Assembly: GCA_001795345.1 (NCBI GenBank)
Contig: MGON01000009.1
Coordinates: 71 to 22,044 of the forward strand
DNA: 21,974 nt
Source of the DNA: Chloroflexi bacterium RIFCSPLOWO2_02_FULL_71_16
GTDB lineage: Bacteria; Chloroflexota; Limnocylindria; P2-11E
Reading direction: 5' to 3'
A model generated the notes under the pieces. The model was not told the DNA's origin. It saw only the letters and a program-made list of their open reading frames with translations, and did no database searches. Positions within the stretch are counted from its first letter, which is position 1, and the number at the start of each line of letters is the position of its first letter. Both the position numbers and the translations under genes were made by a program. Of the stretch, positions 1 to 9,336 are shown piece by piece.

Positions 1-652
1 GCCGGATCGCGTTGCAGGGCGGCGCGGCGCCGAGCGCGGCGACGCCGGCGCTCGCCGCGGCGTGCACCAGCGCCGGGCGCGACGGCAGAGAGCCCACCAC
101 CTCGGCGAAGCGGCGCATCTGCTCAGCGGCGAAGGTGTCGCCGGCGTCGTCGGCGGTGGCGAAGTGCGTGAAGATGCCCTCGAGCTCGATCCCCGGGATG
201 GCCGCGATCGCGTTCCACCGCTCGAGCGCCCGGTCGGGATGCACACCGAGACGCGTGAGCCCCGTGTCGACCTTCATGTGCGCGACCACGCGGCCGCCGG
301 CCGCGCGAGCCGCCGCGGCCAGCAGCCGCGCCCGGTGCTCGTCCCACACCATGACCCGCAGCGCGTTAGCGACGACCGCCTCGGCCTCCGCGGGGTCGGT
401 GACCCCGCCGAGCACGAAGATGGGCCCGTCCGTCAGCGTGCGGCGCAGCAGGATCCCCTCTTCCACGGTGAAGACCGCGACCATGGCCGCGCCTGCCTCG
501 AGGGCGGTCTCCGCGACCATCTCGGCGCCGTGGCCGTAGGCGTCCGCTTTCACGACGGCGATGACCCGCTCGCCCGCGGCCGAGAGCGCGCGGATGTTGG
601 CGGCGATCGCGTCGAGGTCGACGTCGACGACGGTCGAGCGGATCGGCGTCAT
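1..652 (-). CDS. alr: alanine racemase (N-terminal part, cut by window edge)
   Basis: PLP-dependent racemase converting L-Ala to D-Ala for peptidoglycan, cytosolic. The frame opens at ATG 652 and runs off the window after 217 codons, about 60% of a usual 360-380-residue Alr. The N-terminal TIM-barrel is clear: the PLP-lysine motif VVKADAYGHG has Lys at residue 35, MKVDTGLTRLG follows near 125-135, and FTHFATADD near 160. The ATG overlaps the nnrD stop as ATGA, so the pair is probably translationally coupled. The acpS-nnr-alr order is a familiar wall-precursor arrangement. One oddity is the usual H-x-A-N-S segment near the phosphate-binding loop, which reads HAAAS: Ser is kept but Asn is Ala. 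The C-terminal domain with the second catalytic base (Tyr) lies outside the window, so activity cannot be judged. Family assignment is firm. Confidence 0.93.
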   Translation of the reverse strand, partial: MTPIRSTVVDVDLDAIAANIRALSAAGERVIAVVKADAYGHGAEMVAETALEAGAAMVAVFTVEEGILLRRTLTDGPIFVLGGVTDPAEAEAVVANALRVMVWDEHRARLLAAAARAAGGRVVAHMKVDTGLTRLGVHPDRALERWNAIAAIPGIELEGIFTHFATADDAGDTFAAEQMRRFAEVVGSLPSRPALVHAAASAGVAALGAAPPCNAIR

Positions 653-1596
653 CGGCCCCGGTGGACCTCGCGCAGCGCGCGCGGGAGGGCGTCGGCGATC
701 TCGGTGGCCAGGGCGCCGGACTGGCCGATCTCCGCGGCCAGGAGCGCGCCCGCGCGGCCGTGCACCCACACCCCCGCGATGGCCGCGGCCAGCGGCGCCA
801 GGCCCCGCGCCAGGAACGCGGCAATCGCCCCCGACAGGGCGTCGCCGGATCCCGCCACCCCGAGCGCGGCGTTGGGGGCGTCGTGGACGAGCGTCCGCTT
901 GCCGTCGCTCACGACCGTGACCGGACCCTTGAGGACCACGACGCACTTCCAGTCGCGCGCGGCGCGCGCCGCGAACGCGACTCGTTGCGCGCCCTTGGGC
1001 ACGACCTGGCCCGAGAGCCGCGCGGCCTCGCCGTCGTGCGGCGTGAGGATGCAGCGGCCCGGGAGCGAGCGCAGCCCGTCGTCGCTGCGCGCGAGCGCGT
1101 TCAGCCCGTCGGCGTCGACGACGGTCGGGACGCTCTTGGCGTTCCGGAGCACGGCGAGCACGAACTCGTCCGTCGAGGTGCTGTGGGCGAGGCCCGGCCC
1201 GATGACCAGCGCACGGATGCGCTCGCCGAGGAACTGCGAGAGCTGCGCGGCGGCGCCGACCGCGACGGCGCCCGGCTGCGCCTCCGCCAGCGGGAAGAGC
1301 GTGACGTTCGGGTCGATCCCGGCGATGGCTTCGCTCACCGAGCGCGCGGCCGCCGCGGTAACGACGCCCGCGCCGCAGCGCGACGCGGCCCGGCAGGCGA
1401 TCAGCAGCGCGCCGGGGTAGCGCGACGATCCGCCGACCACGACGACGCGCCCGCGCTGGTCCTTCCCCGCGTCCGCTGGGAGGGGCCGCAGGACCGCCCG
1501 GACGGCCCGTACGTCGATGGCCTCGGGCCGCGCCGCGGGCAGGTCAGGACTCCGCGGACGCCCGCACGCCGACGGCCACCGCGACCGCGAGGTCAC
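649..1596 (-). CDS. nnrD: ADP-dependent (S)-NAD(P)H-hydrate dehydratase (YjeF C-terminal / CARKD domain)
   Basis: Metabolite-repair enzyme that dehydrates damaged S-NADHX/NADPHX using ADP; cytosolic ribokinase-like fold. Visible motifs are VVVVGGSSRYPG (51-62), VIGPGL (131-136), VDADGLNALA (160-169), LTPHDGEAARL (184-194), VLKGPVTVV (221-229) and the catalytic GVAGSGDALSG (247-257, Asp252). Only the dehydratase domain is present. The fused N-terminal epimerase (NnrE) found in bifunctional Nnr proteins is absent, and nothing before the core resembles it. The start is uncertain. The only usable in-frame start seen is GTG 1596, about 53 bases inside acpS, without a clear Shine-Dalgarno; the family core begins around residue 28. 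The stop overlaps the alr ATG (ATGA). The family is secure, the N-terminus is not. Confidence 0.92.
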   Translation of the reverse strand: MTSRSRWPSACGRPRSPDLPAARPEAIDVRAVRAVLRPLPADAGKDQRGRVVVVGGSSRYPGALLIACRAASRCGAGVVTAAAARSVSEAIAGIDPNVTLFPLAEAQPGAVAVGAAAQLSQFLGERIRALVIGPGLAHSTSTDEFVLAVLRNAKSVPTVVDADGLNALARSDDGLRSLPGRCILTPHDGEAARLSGQVVPKGAQRVAFAARAARDWKCVVVLKGPVTVVSDGKRTLVHDAPNAALGVAGSGDALSGAIAAFLARGLAPLAAAIAGVWVHGRAGALLAAEIGQSGALATEIADALPRALREVHRGR

Positions 1597-2031
1597 GGAT
1601 GTGCGAGATCGACACGCCCAGCGGATCCTGGAGCCCGAGGGCCGCGCGCCGGCGGTCCGCGCGCCCGTGCAGCGTCACCGTCGGCTGGCCCAGCGGCGTG
1701 CGGCGGATCTCGATCTCGCGCCAGCCGACGCCGCGCACGCCCAGGCCGAGGACCTTCGAGACCGCCTCCTTCGCCGCCCAGCGCCCCGCGAGGTGCAGCA
1801 CGTTCATGCGGCAGTAGACGCGCTCCCAGTCCGTGTACACGCGGCGCAGGAAGCGGTCCTCGTGCCGCTCCAGCACGCTGCGGATCCGCGCCGTCTCGAT
1901 GATGTCTATACCGACCTCACTCGGGGAAACCCCTCGTTCGGTCCGGCTGCTCCCCCTCGTGGCCCTCTCCCCTGCCTCGCTCCGCTCAGCAAGGGGCCCC
2001 TCCCCTCGGGGTCCGCGCCTTGGGACGTCCT

Positions 2032-2035
<4 letters not shown>
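1544..2035 (-). CDS. acpS: holo-[acyl-carrier-protein] synthase with repeat-derived N-terminal extension
   Basis: Transfers 4'-phosphopantetheine from CoA to apo-ACP, activating it for fatty-acid synthesis. The core begins at VGIDIIETARI (41-51, Mg-binding Asp44), followed by RVYTDWERVYC (65-75) and LAGRWAAKEAVSKVLGLG (82-99, metal-binding Glu90), and ends with VSISHIRDLAVAVAVG. The core is about 123 residues, the normal size. The first 40 residues are Arg/Glu/Gly-rich and match nothing in the family; they come from a GC-rich repeat segment containing GAGCGGAGCGAG. No ATG, GTG or TTG lies in frame close to the core, whereas ATG 2035 overlaps the glmS TGA as ATGA. The extension is therefore probably translated, unless an unusual start codon is used. 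Function is firm, the start moderately so. Confidence 0.9.
1920..2033 (-). repeat. partial copy of GAGCGGAGCGAG repeat in acpS 5' end
   Basis: This stretch holds the 12-base core GAGCGGAGCGAG (1976-1987 on the minus strand), exactly as in the copy upstream of rplF. It also has a perfect 10-bp palindrome AGGGGCCCCT (1992-2001) and a GGGG-TTT-CCCC inverted repeat near the acpS core. It lacks the CGAGCGACGAGCGG half seen in the other three copies, so it is at best a partial or diverged member. It is read in frame as the acpS N-terminal extension. Confidence 0.5.
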
Positions 2036-3876
<1,841 letters not shown>

Positions 3877-3900
3877 CTGCTCACCCTACCTGTCGGCGGG

Positions 3901-5232
3901 TCACTTGAGCGCCTCCTCGGCGACGCGCGCCAGGCGCTCGGCCGTGGTCGCGGCGAGGGTCCCGACCCGCGACTCGACGAGGATCCGCAGGACCGGCTCG
4001 GTCCCGGAGGGGCGCACCAGGACCCGGCCGCCGCCCTTCTCCAGGGTCGCGCGGGCCTCGTCGTACTCCTTGCGGAAGGCGGGGACGCTCTCCCACTCCG
4101 CGCGCCGGGCCACGCGCACGGCCACGAGCGACTGCGGCCAGCGCTCGACCTCCGCGGCGAGCTCGCGGATGCCGCGGCCCTCGGCCTTCGCCACGTGGAG
4201 GATCTCGAGGGCGGTGAGGATCCCGTCGCCGGTCGTCGCGTGCTCGCGGAAGATGACGTGGCCCGAGGGCTCGCCGCCGAACTGCGCTCCGAGCTCGTCC
4301 ATCTTCTCCCACACGTAGCGGTCGCCCACCGGCGTGCGCACGAGGTCGATGCCCTCGCGCCGGAGCGTCGCCTCGGTCCCGCCGTTCGTCATGACCGTTC
4401 CGACGACTAGCTTCGGCCGCAGTCGGCCCGCCCGCGCGAAGTGGCGCGCCGCGAGCGCGAGGACGACGTCGCCGTCGTGCAGCTCGCCGGCCGCGTCGGC
4501 CAGGACCAGCCGGTCGCCGTCGCCGTCGAAGGCGAAGCCGACGTCCGCGCCGCGCTCGACCACCGCGCCCTGGAGGCGCTCGGGATACGTGCTGCCGCAG
4601 TGGTCGTTGATGTTGAGGCCGTCCGGCGTGTCGCAGAGGGTGATGACCTCGGCCCCGGCGTGGGCGAACACGCTCGGCGCGACCCGGTAGGTCGCGCCGT
4701 TCCCGCAGTCCAGCACGATGCGCAGGCCCGACAGGTCCGGCGCCTTGGTGAGCAGGAAGTCCTCGTAGCCGCGCACCAGTCCGCGCGCGTCGCCGACGAG
4801 GCCGATGCCGCCCTCGGTCGGTCGCGGCAGGGCGTCATCGCCGGTCATGAGCTCCTCGATGCGCGCCTCGACCGCGTCCGCGAGCTTGAGGCCGCCCTGG
4901 TCGAAGAACTTGATGCCGTTGTCCGGGGCCGGGTTGTGCGAGGCGCTGATCACGGCTCCGGCGACGAACCCCTGGGTGCGTGTCAGGTAGGCGAGGCCGG
5001 GGGTGGGCACGTGCCCGACGAGCCGCACCTCCATGCCGACCGAGCAGAGGCCGGCGGCGAGGGCGCTCTCCAGCATCCGGCCGGAGCGGCGCGTGTCGCG
5101 CCCGATGACGACACGGTGGCCCTGCCCGCCGAGGACGTGGCCCGCGGCGCGGCCCAGGCGGAGGGCGAGCTCCGCCGTGAGGTCGCGGTTCGCGATCCCG
5201 CGGATCCCGTCAGTTCCGAACAGGCGCGACAT
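3901..5232 (-). CDS. glmM: phosphoglucosamine mutase
   Basis: Interconverts glucosamine-6-P and glucosamine-1-P for UDP-GlcNAc synthesis. It is 443 residues, typical for GlmM. In order: start MSRLFGTDGIRG; catalytic phosphoserine loop VISASHNPAPDNGIKFF (94-110, Ser98); metal loop DGDGDR (236-241); sugar-binding GEPSGH (320-325); phosphate-binding RPSGTEPVLRILVE (407-420). ATG 5232 shares one base with the cdaR stop (TGATG). In Firmicutes, GlmM binds and inhibits the diadenylate cyclase CdaA. The cdaA-cdaR-glmM linkage here suggests the same regulatory triad, though that is inference from gene order. Confidence 0.98.
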   Translation of the reverse strand: MSRLFGTDGIRGIANRDLTAELALRLGRAAGHVLGGQGHRVVIGRDTRRSGRMLESALAAGLCSVGMEVRLVGHVPTPGLAYLTRTQGFVAGAVISASHNPAPDNGIKFFDQGGLKLADAVEARIEELMTGDDALPRPTEGGIGLVGDARGLVRGYEDFLLTKAPDLSGLRIVLDCGNGATYRVAPSVFAHAGAEVITLCDTPDGLNINDHCGSTYPERLQGAVVERGADVGFAFDGDGDRLVLADAAGELHDGDVVLALAARHFARAGRLRPKLVVGTVMTNGGTEATLRREGIDLVRTPVGDRYVWEKMDELGAQFGGEPSGHVIFREHATTGDGILTALEILHVAKAEGRGIRELAAEVERWPQSLVAVRVARRAEWESVPAFRKEYDEARATLEKGGGRVLVRPSGTEPVLRILVESRVGTLAATTAERLARVAEEALK

Positions 5233-6518
5233 CAGGGCACCGTCTGGATGGTCGTGCTGGTGATAGTGACCGTCACCTGCGTGGGCTGCACCGATGACAG
5301 GTCCGTGCCCGACGGGACCGAGATCGCCACGGGCAGGGTGTACGTGCCCGGTCCGCGTCCGGCCACGTCCACTGACGCGGTGACCGACGCCGGGCCGAGC
5401 GCGGTGAGCGTGGGCACGCCGCCCCCCAGGATCACGCTGATGGTCCCGGGCGTGACCTCGGCGGCGACGTCGGGGGCCAGCCCGTCGACGCGCACGGCCA
5501 CGAGCGGGAAGGGTCGCGAGCCCACGAGGGCGATCACCGTCACGGCGACCGTGGCCTCGGAGGGGCCGACGGTGCTCACGCCGGTCGGCAGGAGCAGCGC
5601 CACCGTGAAGGTGCGCGCGGCGCTCAGCCCGCCGACGTCGACGGGCGCGGTGTCGATCTTTCCGAGCGCCTCGACCGCCCCGCGCCCGCCGCTCACCGTG
5701 ATGGCCACCGGATCGGTGGTAACGCGCGACACCCAGTAGCCCGGCGCGACGGCGCCGCGGAGCTGTGCCAGCACCGGCACGGTCCGCGTCGTCGCCGTGG
5801 ACACCAGCGGAACGCTCACCTGGACCCCCAGTGGATCGATCTCGATGCCCTCGACCGGCTGGCCGGCGGCATCGACCGCGACGGGTCGCACGTCCTGGGC
5901 CAGGTCGACCGGCGCGTCGCCGAACTGCACCGTCGCGAAGACCGCGGTGACCGCCCCGACGAGCGTCTCCGCGCCGCTCACCCGGACCTCCTGCGGGCGG
6001 AAGGTCAGCGTGCCAGCCTGGAAGCCGGCCGGCGGCTCGTTGGCGAAGCGCGCCAGGACCGGAAGGACCCGCTCGACGCGCCGCTCGAGGCGGACGGCGA
6101 CCACGGCCGGCTCGACCGCGACGACCCTGACGCGGGTGGCGGCCACCGCGACCACGACCGGCGCCTGCTGTTCGTCCGGCCCGGGCACGATCCCCGAGAG
6201 GTCGAGCGTGGCGCGGAGCTGTTGGGCCTCGACCGCGCCGATCGCGTCCTCGGGCCCGCGGAGCGTCACCTGGACCTCACCCAGCTGGCCGCGGAGCACG
6301 TATCCCTCGGAGACCTCCGGGCGCTCCACGGCGATGCGGCCGTCGAAGGGCTGCGTGACCTCGGGGGGCGGCAGCGCGCGCATGGCCGACACCCAGAGGA
6401 GCACCGCGACCGCGATGGCGGCGCTCTTCAGCGGGAGGTCGCCCGCGACGAGGCGCCGGAGGTCGATCCGCCGCCACCGGGCGAGGCGCACCCCGCCCAT
6501 GGGGGCGCGACCGGTCAT
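5232..6518 (-). CDS. cdaR: YbbR-domain membrane-anchored protein, CdaA regulator
   Basis: YbbR-repeat protein, in Firmicutes called CdaR, which modulates the diadenylate cyclase CdaA. It has 428 residues. A short basic N-terminus is followed by one hydrophobic segment at about 30-48 (LPLKSAAIAVAVLLWVSAM), a signal anchor placing the rest outside the membrane. About four degenerate beta-rich YbbR units follow, each with the pattern V.P..V.V.G....V..V.T..VDL (for example FRPQEVRVSGAETLVGAV and TTDPVAITVSGGRGAVEAL). The extracytoplasmic region is rich in Val, Thr and Pro and has no Cys. ATG 6518 overlaps the cdaA stop as ATGA; a second ATG six codons on is possible. Sequence conservation in this family is low, so the call rests on repeat pattern, anchor and position between cdaA and glmM. 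Confidence 0.9.
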   Translation of the reverse strand: MTGRAPMGGVRLARWRRIDLRRLVAGDLPLKSAAIAVAVLLWVSAMRALPPPEVTQPFDGRIAVERPEVSEGYVLRGQLGEVQVTLRGPEDAIGAVEAQQLRATLDLSGIVPGPDEQQAPVVVAVAATRVRVVAVEPAVVAVRLERRVERVLPVLARFANEPPAGFQAGTLTFRPQEVRVSGAETLVGAVTAVFATVQFGDAPVDLAQDVRPVAVDAAGQPVEGIEIDPLGVQVSVPLVSTATTRTVPVLAQLRGAVAPGYWVSRVTTDPVAITVSGGRGAVEALGKIDTAPVDVGGLSAARTFTVALLLPTGVSTVGPSEATVAVTVIALVGSRPFPLVAVRVDGLAPDVAAEVTPGTISVILGGGVPTLTALGPASVTASVDVAGRGPGTYTLPVAISVPSGTDLSSVQPTQVTVTITSTTIQTVP

Positions 6519-7345
6519 GCCGACTTCGAGCGGAAGGGCAGCGGCTGGATCCGGCTGCGCAGGAGCGAGCTGAGGACGCGGCGCAGGCGCTCCTCGTCCA
6601 GGTTCCCGATCATGCGCCCGTTGCTCGCGATGGACATCGCGCCCGATTCCTCGGAGATGACGACGACGACGGCGTCGCTCTGCGCGCTGATCGAGAGCGC
6701 CGCGCGATGGCGCATCCCGTACCGGTGCGTGAGCCGCTCCGGCGTCTCATCGAGCGGCAGGAGGCACGCGGCGGCGACTACCTGCGACCCCCGGATGATG
6801 ACCGCGCCGTCGTGCAGCGGCGAGCGCGCCATGAAGATGGAGGCGAGCAGCTCGGCCGTGAGCTTCCCGTTCACCGGCACGCCGGTCTCGCTGTAGTCCT
6901 GGAGGCCCGTGCTGCGCTCGATGACGATCAGCGCGCCGTTCGACTGCTGCTTGATGAGCAGGCCGCCGCGCACGACCTCTTCCACCACCAGGTCCACCTC
7001 TTCCTCGGACGTGGGCGCCAGGAGCCGGTCGAGCGCGCCCAGCCGGCCCAGCTGGCCGAGGGCCCGGCGGAGCTCCGGCTGGAAGACCACGGGTATCGCG
7101 ACGAGGGCGGCGACGCCGAGGAACTGCAGCGCCAGCGTGGTGAGCGTGAGCTGGAGCAGCACGGCGACGCCGTAGATGAGGACGAGCACGAGCACGCCCA
7201 GGAGCAGCTGCACCGCGCGGGTGCCGCGGATGAGCACCAGCACGTAATAGACGGCGATCGCGACGATGAGGATGTCGACGACGTTGTTCCAGCCGAAGGC
7301 GCGTCCCTGCATCAGGCCGTCGATGAAAGCGCGGAGCTGGTCCAC
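6515..7345 (-). CDS. cdaA: membrane diadenylate cyclase (c-di-AMP synthase)
   Basis: Condenses two ATP into cyclic di-AMP, a second messenger tied to potassium/osmotic balance and wall homeostasis. It has 276 residues. Three N-terminal membrane segments lie at about 23-39, 45-66 and 68-88, then the linker VFQPELRRALGQLGR, which is characteristic of CdaA. The DAC domain (about 115-260) carries the catalytic PLHDGAVII (176-184, DGA 179-181) and the ATP-binding RHRAA (212-216), plus ISEESG (230-235). GTG 7345 abuts the TAG of the upstream TPR gene with no spacer and no obvious Shine-Dalgarno, so coupling is likely; ATG at codon 12 is an alternative. All key catalytic residues are present. The neighbours cdaR and glmM match the classic three-gene module. 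Confidence 0.97.
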   Translation of the reverse strand: MDQLRAFIDGLMQGRAFGWNNVVDILIVAIAVYYVLVLIRGTRAVQLLLGVLVLVLIYGVAVLLQLTLTTLALQFLGVAALVAIPVVFQPELRRALGQLGRLGALDRLLAPTSEEEVDLVVEEVVRGGLLIKQQSNGALIVIERSTGLQDYSETGVPVNGKLTAELLASIFMARSPLHDGAVIIRGSQVVAAACLLPLDETPERLTHRYGMRHRAALSISAQSDAVVVVISEESGAMSIASNGRMIGNLDEERLRRVLSSLLRSRIQPLPFRSKSA

Positions 7346-8434
7346 CTAGACGCTTTGCCCGATGCGCTCGACCTCCGCGGCGCGCGCGTCCTCGCCGGCG
7401 AGCCGGAGGACGCGGGCGAGCAGCTCGGCGCGCGCGGTGGCGATGTCGCGGCGCCCGAGGGCGCTGGCCACGCCGATGAGCTCGCGCGACGCGTCGTGCA
7501 CCGCGGTGCCGGACGACACGAGCGCCAGGAGCAGGTCGGACGCCGCGTTCATCTTCCCGCTCGCGAGGAGCGCCTGCGCCGCCTCGATGGCCGCTTCGCC
7601 CGCGCCGGGGTCCTTGCTGGCGATGAGCGCAGCCGCGTGCTCCTCGAGGTCGAGCGGATCGAGCCCGCGGTACTCCGCGACCGGCGGGGCAGCGGGCTCC
7701 TCCCACGGCTGCGGCGCGAGCGGCTCCGCCTCCTCACCCGGGATGGACCACGCGGGCGTCGCGCCGAACATCGCCAGGCGGTGGTCGGCCTCGGGCTCCT
7801 GCGCGGGGGGCGGCGTTCCGAAAAGCGCGGCCCGCTCGTCCACCGGCGGTGCCTCTGACGCCTCGAACAGTGCCGCGCGCTCGTCGACCGCCGGCTCAGG
7901 CGCGTGCGCCTCTGGAAGCCGGTCTTCGGCACGCACCGTGCGCAGTCCGAGACCCAGGGAGCGCGCGAGCTCGTGCAGCGCCGGGATCTCGCCGAGCGTC
8001 TCGAGCGCGTACGTCGCCTCGAGGCGCGCGCGGTCGTGATCACCGGCGCTCTGCTCGGCCTGCGAGAAGCGGACGTACTCGGCGGCGGAAGCTCCCACGT
8101 CGCCGGCCAGCGCCAGCGCCGCGGCCAGCCGCCGGTGCACGGCAAGGTCGAGCGGGTCGAGCCCGACCGCCTCGCGTAGCAGGTCGATGGCGAGGGTCCG
8201 GTCGCCGACCTTCGAGAGCGCGGCCGCGCCCTCGCGCAGCGTCGCGAGCGCGGCGGCGCGGTCGCCCAGCTCCACGTACACCCGCGCCAGGCCGCGGTAT
8301 CCCCCGTCGGCGCGCGGGAACTTGGACACGAGGTAGCGGAACTGCTCCTCCGCCTGCCGGAGCCGCCCGGCCTGGAGGTGCTTGAGCCCCGACGCGAGCG
8401 CGACCTTGTAGTTGAAGTCCTGGACGGTCTTCAC
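7346..8434 (-). CDS. tetratricopeptide-repeat protein of unknown function
   Basis: This is a 362-residue TPR protein that I cannot name. Residues about 13-115 form three helical repeats of TPR type (GLKHLQAGRLRQAEEQFRYL; GYRGLARVYVELGDRAAALA; AIDLLREAVGLDPLDLAVHR). A helical stretch follows to about 165, then a Pro/Glu/Ala-rich, probably disordered linker (about 170-255), then another helical domain (258-360). The linker contains three copies of a short motif: DERAALF (184-190), DERAALF (199-205) and DHRLAMF (217-223), each about 15-18 residues apart. There is no signal peptide, membrane segment or catalytic motif, so it is probably a cytosolic scaffold. GTG 8434 is the start; the Shine-Dalgarno is poor. 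It lies between rpsI and cdaA and its stop abuts the cdaA start, so it is expressed with the c-di-AMP module. Confidence 0.85.
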   Translation of the reverse strand: MKTVQDFNYKVALASGLKHLQAGRLRQAEEQFRYLVSKFPRADGGYRGLARVYVELGDRAAALATLREGAAALSKVGDRTLAIDLLREAVGLDPLDLAVHRRLAAALALAGDVGASAAEYVRFSQAEQSAGDHDRARLEATYALETLGEIPALHELARSLGLGLRTVRAEDRLPEAHAPEPAVDERAALFEASEAPPVDERAALFGTPPPAQEPEADHRLAMFGATPAWSIPGEEAEPLAPQPWEEPAAPPVAEYRGLDPLDLEEHAAALIASKDPGAGEAAIEAAQALLASGKMNAASDLLLALVSSGTAVHDASRELIGVASALGRRDIATARAELLARVLRLAGEDARAAEVERIGQSV

Positions 8435-8449
8435 GGCCGCTAGTGTGCT

Positions 8450-8466
8450 CCCGCGCCGTGCGCGGG
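8450..8466 (-). other. GC-rich hairpin in rpsI-TPR gap
   Basis: A perfect inverted repeat CCCGCGC-ACG-GCGCGGG with a 7-bp stem and 3-base loop lies in the 55-base gap (8435-8489) between rpsI and the TPR gene. No T-run follows it, so it does not look like a standard intrinsic terminator. It could be a 3' stabilising structure or a weak attenuator separating the ribosomal genes from the c-di-AMP module. Chance is possible at this GC content. Confidence 0.4.
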
Positions 8467-8489
8467 CGCCACCAGCGGGATGGGTCGCC

Positions 8490-8885
8490 TTAGCGCTTCG
8501 TGAACTGAGGCGCCTTGCGGGCGCGCTTCAGGCCGGGCTTCTTCCGCTCCTTCGCACGCGGGTCGCGCGTGAGCAGCCCGGCCTTGCGCAGCGCGGGCCG
8601 GTTCTCGGGGTCGACCTGCAGCAGGGCCCGCGCGACGCCGTGCGCGATCGCGCCGATCTGGCCGCTGTGGCCGCCGCCCGCGACCTTGACCATCGCGTTG
8701 AAGCGCCGGACCTGGTTGGTGACCTGGAACGGCAGGAGCGCGAGGTCGGCCGAGCTGTCCTTGCCGAAGTAGTCCTCGAGCGCCTTCCCGTTCACGATGA
8801 CGTTGCCATCGCCCGGAACGAGCCGTACGCGCGCCACGGAGGTCTTCCGCCGCCCGGTGCCCTGGAAATACGGAGCTGTCTTCAA
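8490..8885 (-). CDS. rpsI: 30S ribosomal protein S9
   Basis: Small-subunit protein whose C-terminal tail reaches towards the P-site tRNA. At 131 residues it is the normal length. It starts [17 protein letters not shown], contains [20 protein letters not shown], and ends with the conserved basic tail [12 protein letters not shown]. The start is TTG 8885, overlapping the rplM stop (TTGA). It is supported by a perfect AAGGAGG at 8893-8899, seven bases upstream. The ATG between them is in the rplM frame and leads to a stop after two codons. The rplM-rpsI pairing is universal in bacteria. Confidence 0.98.
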   Translation of the reverse strand: MKTAPYFQGTGRRKTSVARVRLVPGDGNVIVNGKALEDYFGKDSSADLALLPFQVTNQVRRFNAMVKVAGGGHSGQIGAIAHGVARALLQVDPENRPALRKAGLLTRDPRAKERKKPGLKRARKAPQFTKR

Positions 8886-9322
8886 GCCATGGCCTCCTTA
8901 GAGATCGGCTCCGGGCGCTGCGCAGCGTGCGGGTGCTCCGAGCCGCTGTAGACGAACAGCTTGCGGATCATCTTCTCGCCGAGACGGTTCCGCGGAAGCA
9001 TCCCGCGCACCGCCCGGCGGATGACCTCCTCGGGCCGGCGCTCGAGCAGCCGCTCGAGGGTCTCGGCCCGGAAGCCACCCGGGTAGCCGGAGTGACGGTA
9101 GTACTGCTTCTGCTTGAGCTTCTTGCCGGTGACGCGGATGCGCGCGGCGTTCAGGACGATGACCGGGTCCCCCACGTCGAGGTGGTCCGTGAACGCCACC
9201 TTGTGCTTGCCTCGCAGGAGCGCGGCGATGCGCGTGGCGAGGCGGCCCAGGGTGGCGCCGTCGGCATCGACGACCCACCAGCGCCGCTCGATCTCTCCCG
9301 CTTTCACCGTGTAAGTGCTCAT
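8882..9322 (-). CDS. rplM: 50S ribosomal protein L13
   Basis: Early-assembly large-subunit protein. It has 146 residues, the usual length. Signature stretches are [68 protein letters not shown] and [12 protein letters not shown], with [14 protein letters not shown] near the end. ATG 9322 follows the truA stop by 14 bases, which contain AGGGCGAGG as a plausible ribosome-binding site. It overlaps rpsI by four bases. Confidence 0.98.
   Translation of the reverse strand: MSTYTVKAGEIERRWWVVDADGATLGRLATRIAALLRGKHKVAFTDHLDVGDPVIVLNAARIRVTGKKLKQKQYYRHSGYPGGFRAETLERLLERRPEEVIRRAVRGMLPRNRLGEKMIRKLFVYSGSEHPHAAQRPEPISKEAMA
8893..8899 (-). promoter_or_regulatory. Shine-Dalgarno deciding the rpsI TTG start
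   Basis: A perfect AAGGAGG inside the end of rplM lies seven bases before TTG 8885. It decides in favour of the TTG, since the intervening ATG (8890-8888) belongs to the rplM frame. It is one of the two strongest Shine-Dalgarno sequences in the window. Confidence 0.8.
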
Positions 9323-9336
9323 TGCCTCGCCCTGCC

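Noticed and set aside
62..1902. Long overlapping plus-strand frames over alr, nnrD and acpS
   Set aside because: No domain homology was recognised, and the minus strand encodes clear enzymes across the same interval.
3877..3900. glmS ribozyme upstream of glmS
   Set aside because: The glmM-glmS gap is only 24 bases, far too short for the ribozyme.
8450..8466. Intrinsic terminator after rpsI
   Set aside because: The hairpin is perfect but no T-run follows, so I list it only as a structure, not as a terminator.
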